Shown: positions 56,614 to 64,000 of the stretch, piece by piece | Position numbering within the stretch: position 1 is the first letter of the stretch | How the letters are laid out: every line of letters starts with the position of its first letter | Source of the DNA: Pristionchus mayeri | Lineage: Eukaryota; Nematoda; Chromadorea; Rhabditida; Neodiplogasteridae | Length of the DNA: 64,000 nt | Direction of reading: 5' to 3' | Assembly (NCBI GenBank): GCA_036245805.1 | Contig: BTRK01000001.1 | Coordinates: 11,966,001 to 12,030,000, forward strand | Position numbers and translations under genes: made by a program | Notes under the pieces: generated by a model | Seen by the model: only the letters and a program-made list of their open reading frames with translations | Told to the model about the DNA's origin: nothing | Database searches by the model: none

Positions 56614-59266
56614 TCACTTCCTATATATAATTCGTCCAGTCACCAAGTGAGTTTCGTCCTCGGTTACAAAAAGTTGCGGATGGTCTTGGCCAGACAGAGC
56701 AATTGCGGCTACAAAGTTTTCCCAAAGGATCTTGAACTGATCTAGAGGTTCTCCGGATGTGTTATATTCGTCAAAAATTAGAGCAAATTCCGGAAGAATA
56801 TGCGAGACTCTGGTGTAAACAGCGGCGAATCCGATGCAGCCTTAAACCAAAGCCGATAGTTAATAAATGTAATACCAAAAACTAACGAATGAGGCACATC
56901 GATGTAATCCGGCGAGAATCAAGTTTCACTCCAATTAGTTTAAAATGACAAGCTCGAATGATAGTAGTGATTGTCCATCTGCAAATTTTTTAATGATTGT
57001 ACATAACATTTGTATCACGAGTCAGTAGACGAACATCGGCCCCTTCGGGAACAAATCAATGTGTGTCCGGCCACCTCCATTGATTGTGGTATCCGTCATA
57101 AAACGATCAATTTAGCTAATTACAAATATTACTCACTCAAAATTAAAGAAATTGTTGTAATCCTTGAATACAAGTTCTTCTATTCGCACTATTTTCAGTA
57201 TGCTTTTGAGAAATTCGACTGTGATTCGGGTAGCACCCTCGAAGTTTTGTGGCATTTTTAGCTCTAATGTTCCTACACGAGAACATCGAAGGAGGAATCC
57301 ATTGTACGCTTGCATTGCTGGAGCTTCGACCATCACTGATAATACCGCTTGCAACTTCAATCTACAAAAACATGGGATTGTGACGTACAAGTATTTTTTA
57401 AACATCCAATGTGCATGATGCAGATGAAAAACAAATATGGTTGACATACTTTTAACAACTAGTACCATCACCATTTCGATGATTGGAAATAGTATATCCA
57501 GAGGCGATTCAGAAATTCATTAACTCACATAATCCGTATTTTCGACATGTTGCACTCCCAAATACTTTATGTTCTTCTCAGAACAGTCAATCCTTATTCT
57601 GAATGTACCACGTCTATCCCAGTTTACATCGATGCAGCATATCAATTGTTTAATAGCTGTATTTTCTTGATGCACACGAACAAGTGCATTCCATCGTTTA
57701 GAGATCTGAATGGTAGGATATTATATTATCATCGATAATATACTACTGCTACACAGCAAAGAGCACGCCGGAATGAAGAATATGCAATTGCATCCCCTCC
57801 GATTCGTTTTTTTTATTTCACGGTCCCATTGTCCGTAATTATCTATGTGGATACAAATTATGATGAATATGATAGTGCCGGAAATTCATTTCGAATAACC
57901 CGAATATTTGCACTAATTCAAAAAAATATATTTTAAGAGACGATGTGAGAAAGTGAAAATATGCTTGGAACTAGTGAAAATTCGAATTCCTCCACTATTT
58001 GCGTGCATGTAGTACTCAGTGAGTACAGCTCAGATGTGGATGATTTAATGTTCTAAATCACGCATGGAAAAATGCGATGAACTTTAATCTGAAAAAAAAT
58101 TATTTCGAAATTTTTTTCGCTATCGATCAGAACCGCACTATTCAAGAGATCATACCTACCAAGCTTTACAAGATTTCGGTAAAAAATTCTTGATAACACA
58201 ACAAGAAAACAACATATTTTACGTTTATTGAATTTTGGTTCGTTCAGATGGGTAGAAGGGGGCCATTTTGATTCTTTGTATTTGTAGCTCTGAATACTAA
58301 CTAATTGTAACCGTTAATTTTTTAAAATAAAGATTAAAAATAATGTTGGTAGGAATCGGCTAACAAAGGCTGACAACTTGAAAAAAGTTAGTTTGTGGTA
58401 ATGCCCATGACCCTACCATAACCCAACAGAAATAGTGCATAGGTGTTCTAGAGTTCCCGAGTAATCGATGAGGGAAATTCACTCGAATCAACCGAAACCG
58501 CGTGCGAGAGAACCCCGATGTTAAAAGATTTCGAGAAATTACGGTAGTTTTTTAACATCAGCGCTCGCGCGCGCGGATGTATATCGTACATCAGTTTACT
58601 CGAGTGAATTTCTTTCATCGAGTTCTCACTAGGGTAGCAGATATGAACGAGATATATACTATTGGAAAGAGAACTAGAATTTGGTCTTGAATCATCATTA
58701 AAAACCTGCTAAAGTTCTATGTGACGTTCAGGAGATGTGCGCGATTGGTGTAGTGGCTAACTCGCTTGATTGTCAACCTATGTTTTTTGTTCTATTTTAA
58801 AAACGTGATTCTTATCGTTTGAGCCTTTTTAGAGTGTTACACAGCATTGAACTACTATATTCTCTCATTTGTAATAGGGTGACATGTGAAAAATGGAGAT
58901 TTTCCTTCTTTGAACAGTTAAAATTAGAGAATATAGTAGTTCAATGCTATGTAACTAAAAAGGCTCAAACGATAAGAATCAAGTATTTAAAATAGAGCAA
59001 AAAAGTATGGACATTGTTGGACAAAAAGTTTGGACAAAATGATCCCCGTTCTACCAAGTAAGCATCTACGCAAAAATGTACACTCACTCAGATAGTCTCT
59101 CGTACATTCCTTCAAAGTTTTCATCGCTCACCAAATCAATGCTCGGGATCGATTCTTGCCCCATGCGGACGATATGTCTAATAATATCAGATGGTAAGTT
59201 GGCAATATGCAGCAGGTGATCTTCTTTTTGTGGCGAAGCTACCGGAGAAGCAAGCTGCTTGCTGGT
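56614..59266 (-). CDS. F-box protein (5' end incomplete)
   Basis: Likely substrate receptor of an SCF ubiquitin ligase; F-box proteins bind SKP1. Exons in transcript order: open region 59132 to at most 59266, then 57529-57705, 57354-57137, 56978-56887 and 56840-56614, all with GT-AG borders and matching phases; stop TGA at 56614-56616. The F-box runs across the first junction: HIANLPSDIIRHIVRMG, then SIPSIDL joined to ISKRWNALVRV. The rest, about 235 residues, has repeated hydrophobic blocks such as RVGTLELKMPQNF and SILKIVRIEELVF, the general look of the C-terminal regions of nematode F-box proteins; I could not name the domain. Acceptors of exons 3 and 5 (TTGAAG, TTTAAG) are unusual. The first exon has no in-frame ATG. 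About 280 residues, normal for the family. Low ATG content and small exons hide it from ORF scans. Confidence 0.82.
58450..58635. repeat. MITE-like inverted repeat in the F-box gene intron 1
   Basis: ATCGATGAGGGAAATTCACTC is mirrored by GAGTGAATTTCTTTCATCGA, with GATGTTAAAA against TTTTTTAACATC inside. Confidence 0.7.
58786..59005. repeat. Inverted repeat in the F-box gene intron 1
   Basis: TTCTTATCGTTTGAGCCTTT to GAACTACTATATTCTC is mirrored by GAGAATATAGTAGTTC to AAAGGCTCAAACGATAAGAA. Arms of about 90 bp, spacer about 45 bp. Confidence 0.85.
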
Positions 59267-59348
59267 TCATTCTGAAGTAATATTTTAAAAAAAATAATAA
59301 ACGTGCTATAGAAAAAGCATTCAAGAAAGCGAGCGAAGGAGTAGACAA

Positions 59349-59487
59349 TGCTAGGTCGGATGATAACCAAAAAATATTCAGCAAACCTTTCACATAATGC
59401 TTGTTTACACTTAAGGAACATACTGTGAAGATACTGTGAACGTACTGGAAAAGGATACATTTTTTGGTTATCATCCGGCCTAGTGCC
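59349..59487. mobile_element. hAT-like MITE, copy with longer interior
   Basis: TGCTAGGTCGGATGATAACC faces GGTTATCATCCGGCCTAGTG. About 139 bp. The target duplication is not clear. Confidence 0.7.
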
Positions 59488-59654
59488 GATAGAACTGAGG
59501 GTTCAGTGTAAACCGAGAAGAAATGAGGAAGGCAATCTCTAGGTGGATTCCCGCATTTTCCTGCATGCGTGGTGTGGACCAGTGGCGGAGGTGCAGCAAC
59601 CCCACTGGCAATGCTGATGAACATAGTTAGTTTGCAAATCGGAAAACAGTATCT

Positions 59655-59758
59655 TAGCCCTGGCGCAATCGCGAAATAATTGTTTACAAGAGCCCCGTCA
59701 ATTACAACCTGGGAACATCCGACAGCCTGTACATTAGGGATGGCTTCGTGAGAAAAAC
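59655..59758. repeat. Block shared with 30151-30253
   Basis: Second copy of the 103-bp block. Here it lies within a 198-aa minus-strand ORF (59187-59783), which otherwise runs through a MITE and is not called as a gene. Confidence 0.8.
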
Positions 59759-59827
59759 TAGAAAAAGTTTGGGTCTTCAGCACTCATATTCAACAAATGG
59801 TGAAAAAAGATCGACGATGAACAAATA

Positions 59828-60725
59828 TTAGGTTGATTTAAGTTTCTTTCTTTTTTATTTTACAAATTTCTGCCGGTGTGTTTGAACCCTCACAAATTTC
59901 CGAAAACTATATGTTATGGTCGTGATTGTAGATTACTTTCATAGGGTTGTTTTGATTCTATGCGTCATCGTAAGAGGTTGGCAATTTTTTAAAAACTGAA
60001 AATCGGAAAACGGTCACTTTTTAACATTTTCGATTGGATGCTGGTTTCCTGATAGTTGTTGCCAACTTGTTCTTCGAAGTCAACCAACAATAGGACAAGA
60101 GTGCATTGCACAGATAAGTACACAAAATTCGGATTCCAACGCTCGTAGGAAACACGGGACCCCCGAAAAGTGTTGATTTCGGCGCATGAATCTCAAAATC
60201 ATGATTTCGAAAAATTCAGTTCTTAAACGGGTGGGAGAATCCATCCAAAATGCAGATGTATATACACACGGATGGGTACTTCACAGCGCATCACAGTTTA
60301 TTCCTCCTCACCAATGTGCAAGAATACTGTGCACATTTATTGAAATTCCGACTTTTGTGAAAAGTATGGTTCGATAATTGGGCCCATTTTTCAAAAAGGA
60401 TATTCATGGCTAAGTAGTGTTGATGTGTCATATGTCATTCACAATCATAGTACTCCATAATAAACTGCCAAAGTCGAGCTCATCACATTTCTGCATGGAG
60501 CTTTGGACGATTGAAAAGTCGGTAGTGCTGACCTAGTTTGACAACTTCCGAATTAAATTGCCCCATCCTCACCTATCGAACCGGCCCAATATAGCGCTCA
60601 TTTTAGAGTGTGGGTATGCCCACATAATCTTTGAAAAATCATTTCTTGATTGGTCAAGTGCGAAGGATTTGGGAGGTTAAAATGTGCATGCTAGAAAAAA
60701 GAAAGAAACTTTTGAATCAACCTAA
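59828..60725. mobile_element. Mariner-like element without transposase
   Basis: TTAGGTTGATTTAAGTTTCT at the left and AGAAACTTTTGAATCAACCTAA read outwards at the right, flanked by TA on both sides. 898 bp, almost the same length as the element at 47793, but with a different interior. No transposase motif found. Confidence 0.85.
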
Positions 60726-60931
60726 TACAACATACACGTTATCTTCAAATTTCTACTGACTTCACCATTTGGTCGTCCTCGATGAGGGAACCCGACGAGC
60801 ATCGTCAGATTTTCGATCCGCATCCGCGCGGTCGCGGGCGCGGATTTTGAATAATTAACTACGTTAGCCTCGAAATTTTTAAATCGATTCCTATCAATGC
60901 GGCGGTACGCTGCATTCCTTGACACATTCTA

Positions 60932-60993
60932 ATACTTTTTTACTCCGGGGAGTTTTTCGATCAGATTCCACCCCCCGTAAATCGATTTCTACT
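60932..60993. repeat. Fragment of the 62.4-kb foldback family
   Basis: TTTTTTACTCCGGGGAGT, CGATCAGAT and AAATCGATTTCTAC occur in the same order as at 62963-63020 in the foldback centre. Confidence 0.65.
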
Positions 60994-61261
60994 TTTAGTT
61001 CGTACAAGAACGCAATTCCCCAAAAATATTTCTAGAACTTGCGCAAATATTATTGGTGATCTAGCTTCTGCATGAGCCGATACATCTTTCAGTAGAAAGG
61101 CGCGAATTAAAATTTTCTATAAGGAAGTCAAAATGTATTATTTGTAAAGTATGGTGCAATTTCCTGCAATCGAGTGCAACAGTTGAACGACGACTTGCGC
61201 GCGCCATTGTTTATAACTTACGAACTTACATATTTCAACAATCAGAAAGGAAAAAACTAAG

Positions 61262-61390
61262 GCACCCAGCAGGGAGGCAGCTTGCTGCAGCTGCAGCAGC
61301 GTCATCGCGGTCGTTGATGGAGGGGATCCGGTCAGCGTTGGCGACTGCGGCAGCTGCAAGGTACACACCTTGCGCGCCACCTCTCGAGCA
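61262..61390. other. GC-rich block, possible exon of unknown strand
   Basis: An isolated stretch of coding-like composition in AT-rich DNA. On the plus strand it lies between CTAAG and GGTACACAC, on the minus strand between TTGCAG and GGGTGCCT, so either strand could use it as an exon. Reading frames are Ala- or Gln-rich and not recognisable. No neighbouring exon found. Confidence 0.25.
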
Positions 61391-62233
61391 AGGAATAAAG
61401 TGCATGCTTGCGTATTTGAGAGTCAAATAGATACGTGCAAGAAGAAAGTGTTCGAAAAATTAGAAATTGAGATCGCCTAGTGGGATTATTGGTGCAATAC
61501 GTCTACAAGATCACATGGCGCGGGTGGGCAATGATCATTGTCCAGAAACGAGATCAAATATAGCAAAAAAAATATTATTAATACATGCATTATGTCAATT
61601 CCGCAATTGGCATATGGTATTGTCGCCATTTCTAATTGATTTTAATCAATATCTACTGTACCATTAATCTCGTTGCAGTTCTCACTGCTGCTCTCGTCAT
61701 ATTGCCTCTTTCATGCTTCTCATGCATGCTTCACTGCCTTATGGAGCTACTCTTGCTCATATAATGCGAACAAAGAGCTGTACTATGAGAGGTATATTTT
61801 GGTTTGTCTCTACAGCAAAGCGCACAGTGTTTGCGTATTTGTGGGTTTCCTTGTAATGGTGCGATGCAAGTGTGAGAGAAATTGACCTGTGAGATTAGCG
61901 GTGCAGTACTGCTTCAAGTTCACAAGGCGCACGCGAAAAGTAGTTTTTGCCTTGGTTTCGAGAAAAAATAAAAGTAAAAAATTATTTGCGATACATACAG
62001 TACCGGACAAAAGTTTCGCAACAAATTTGTCATTGTCATAACTTCGTTCAAAATTGAGCTAGAGACTTATGGTTGGAAGCATTCGAGAGGTAAATATCAG
62101 GAGAAAATAGTCATATTGTATATGGTCTGAAACACATTTATCGCGGGTTTCTGAATTTAATTTTCTGCATCACAATTTTCATGTATTTTTTGAAACTCAG
62201 CAGAAAGTCGATGTTATATAGAGAGCATTTCAG
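61391..62233. other. Spacer without a recognised gene
   Basis: AT-rich DNA with several short ORFs of no clear coding character. The last 20 bp, GAGAGCATTTCAG, are the intron 13 end before a PCID2 exon 14 copy. Confidence 0.5.
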
Positions 62234-62306
62234 ATTCCTCGGCGTGAATGACAACGACGGGTACTCGAACGAACTGGCCTGCATCTTCGTCAATCTCATC
62301 GAACAG
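62234..62306 (+). pseudogene. PCID2 exon 14 copy (D7)
   Basis: Acceptor TTTCAG and donor GTAATC are kept. The exon is 73 nt, 6 more than the parent, an in-frame gain (GVNDNDGYSNELACIF). Intron 14 starts as in the parent, with TGATTACGGTA and GGGGTACGGTAGACTAAT, then a foldback element begins. Confidence 0.85.
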
Positions 62307-62400
62307 GTAATCGATAATTGATTACGGTATCTGATCTACGGGGATCACGGTAGCCTGCTATTGAAGAAATCGATAGTAGCTGGCTGGGGTACGGTAGACT

Positions 62401-63665
62401 AATTAAAACGCGTTATCCTTTAGAACGGGAGGGAGGAGGCACAGGTTTTTCAAAATGATCTCCCAGCAGCCATACTTTAGGTATTGAGTCACCAAGAATG
62501 GACTACGCTTCAGCCGGAAAATGTTTCAAAAATGTTAACTTTTTGGCGCGAAATTTGAGAAAATTTTTTTTTCGATTTCAGAGACAAGCTATACAATATT
62601 TGAAAGAGCGTGAAAATTTATGCCAAAATATAAGATAGTTTTCAAATTTATCAAAATTGGACTGAGCAATGTCGAAAAAACCAAAATTTTTGATGACCAG
62701 CTGTGATCATCATCTCACTGCTCGTCTGAAACTCAATAATTAATCCTGAATTTGTGATATGTGGCGCTCTGTTGCATGCGGATTCTGAATCTGCAATGAA
62801 AATTTGGAATTTCTTGCACCGAATCCGCTTTTCGATTGATTTCCTAGAGCGCAATCGCCGACCAGGGTTCAATCCCCGCCGGCGCACTTCTTTTCCAAGT
62901 GTTTTGCTTGCTTTCAATCATTACTGCGGTAGGGGGGAGTGGTCGGCGACCAAATTCTAAGATTTTTTTACTTCGGGGAGTTGTCGATCAGATGCGATCT
63001 ACGGCCGGAAATCGATATTGTATACATGTAGGAAACAAAAATGAAAATATCGATTTCTGGCCGAAGATCGCATTTGATCGAAAAAATCACCAAAGTAAAA
63101 AAGTTTTAGAATCTCGTTGTGGACGCATCGTTCCTAACGCGGCAATGATTGAAAGCAAGCAATACACTTTGCAAAAGATATGCGCCGGCGGGGATTGAAC
63201 CCTGGTCGGCGATTGTGCTCTAGGAAATCAATCGAAAAGCGTGTTCGGTCCACGAAATTCCAAATTTTCATTGCAGATTCAGAATCTGCATGTAACAGAG
63301 CGCCACATATCACAAATTCAGGATTAACTTTTGAGTTTCAGACGAGCAGTGAGATGATGATCACAGCTGGTCACCAAAAATTTTGTTTTTTTCGACATTG
63401 CTCAGTCAAATTTAGATAAATTTGAAAACTGTCTTATATTTTGGCATAACTTTTCACGCTCTTTCAAATGGTGTATTGCTTGTCTTTGAAATCGAAAATA
63501 TTTTTTTCTTAAATTTCGCGCATTTTTTAAACATTTTCCGGCTGAAGTGTAGTCCACTCTTCGTGACTTCATACCTAAAGTATGGCTGCTGGGAGATCAT
63601 TTTGAAAAACATGTGCCACCCCCGGGCCATTTCGTTACATTCTTCCAGAGAACGCGTTTTAATAC
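62401..63665. mobile_element. Foldback element in intron 14 of D7
   Basis: Ends ATTAAAACGCGTT and AACGCGTTTTAAT are inverted. Arms of about 620 bp meet near 63030 with almost no spacer. Both arms contain a tRNA-like hairpin (GCGGATTCTGAATCTGC) and a B-box-like GGTTCAATCCCC. No transposase. It parts exon 14 from the remnant of exon 15. Confidence 0.88.
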
Positions 63666-63673
63666 CTTTTCAG

Positions 63674-63835
63674 AATTCCCTGAGTTCCACTCCCTATGAG
63701 TGGATACCGTAGTCTAGACCTACCGTAATCTTATTTATTGATCTCTTTCCCGTTTGTTATCTGGTTGTTGCATACTGCATGTTCTTGATATTGACCACCG
63801 CCACTTACTGGTGAAATGTACAGTAAAATTTTACA
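63674..63835 (+). pseudogene. PCID2 exon 15 end and 3' UTR (D7)
   Basis: Behind CTTTTCAG only the last 26 bp of exon 15 remain (TTCCCTGAGTTCCACTCC), followed by GAGTGGATACCGTAGTCTAG and the full 3' UTR copy to GTACAGTAAAATT. Most of exon 15 is deleted. Confidence 0.85.
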
Positions 63836-64000
63836 CAGCATTCTAACCCGACAGAAAAGGGAGCTCCATCAAACTGCAAAACAGGAAACTTGAAACACTA
63901 CTGAAACATAAAATCTCTCTCCGCGAATCTTCCGTTCAATGCACGGGCCTGACCATGCGTTTCATGTTTCATTCCGCCTGTAAGAAGCAAAAGTGCTCAG
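63836..64000. other. Window end, nothing recognised
   Basis: About 165 bp behind the last PCID2 3' UTR copy. No similarity to other parts of the window noted; further copies may follow outside. Confidence 0.4.

Noticed and set aside
57020..57115. Open minus-strand stretch with THIDLFPKGPMFVY
   Set aside because: It looked like an exon of the F-box gene, but phase from the preceding donor leads to a stop, while the exon at 56978 fits exactly. Kept as intron.
59187..59783. 198-aa minus-strand ORF
   Set aside because: It runs through a hAT-like MITE and a repeated block; its end overlaps the F-box exon in another frame. No domain and no coherent composition.
62651..63419. ORFs with RRGLNPGRRLRSRKSIEK
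   Set aside because: Encoded by both arms of the 62.4-kb foldback including its tRNA-like part; not a plausible protein.

Overview
The window is eukaryotic and looks like a rhabditid nematode. Genes are cut into many small exons with GT-AG introns whose acceptors are short TTTCAG-like sites without long pyrimidine tracts. One start codon sits 7 nt behind such an acceptor, as expected for a trans-spliced mRNA. One gene is a nematode-style F-box gene, and the transposons (BEL/Pao, RTE, mariner-like, hAT-like MITEs) also fit. No rRNA gene, intact tRNA gene, operon or CRISPR was seen.

Layout. 1-5507: a BEL/Pao LTR retrotransposon that has lost pol and whose gag is split by a nearly full-length RTE-type LINE with an intact 908-aa ORF. 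5508-8386: intergenic DNA with a relic of one sphingomyelin-synthase exon. 8387-21248, minus strand: a sphingomyelin synthase family gene, 13 exons rebuilt here in phase, first exon(s) not found, with a 7.7-kb intron full of hairpin elements. 21249-31048: intergenic or 5' intronic DNA dense in MITEs, palindromes and purine tracts. 31056-39407, plus strand: a complete 15-exon PCID2 (Thp1-like, PCI domain, TREX-2) gene of 384 aa. 39408-56200: a series of partial, decayed copies of PCID2, mostly its last exons, mixed with mariner, SINE-like and foldback insertions. 56614-59266, minus strand: an F-box protein gene rebuilt from five in-phase exons that no long ATG-initiated ORF reveals. 59267-64000: a second mariner-like element, an isolated GC-rich block and a last PCID2 exon 14-15 fragment split by a 1.26-kb foldback.

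The three host genes have unrelated jobs: sphingolipid head-group transfer at Golgi or plasma membranes, mRNA export and transcription coupling in the nucleus, and probable SCF ubiquitin-ligase substrate choice. The first two are arranged divergently. I see no shared pathway.

The most notable structure is the PCID2 repeat field. Exon 14 occurs seven times (parent plus six), exon 15 sequence six times. A 3'UTR-to-intron-10 junction recurs, and some terminal exon cassettes keep open frames and splice sites. All gene models are manual translations checked only by codon phase, with no database search; similarity statements rest on recognised motifs.
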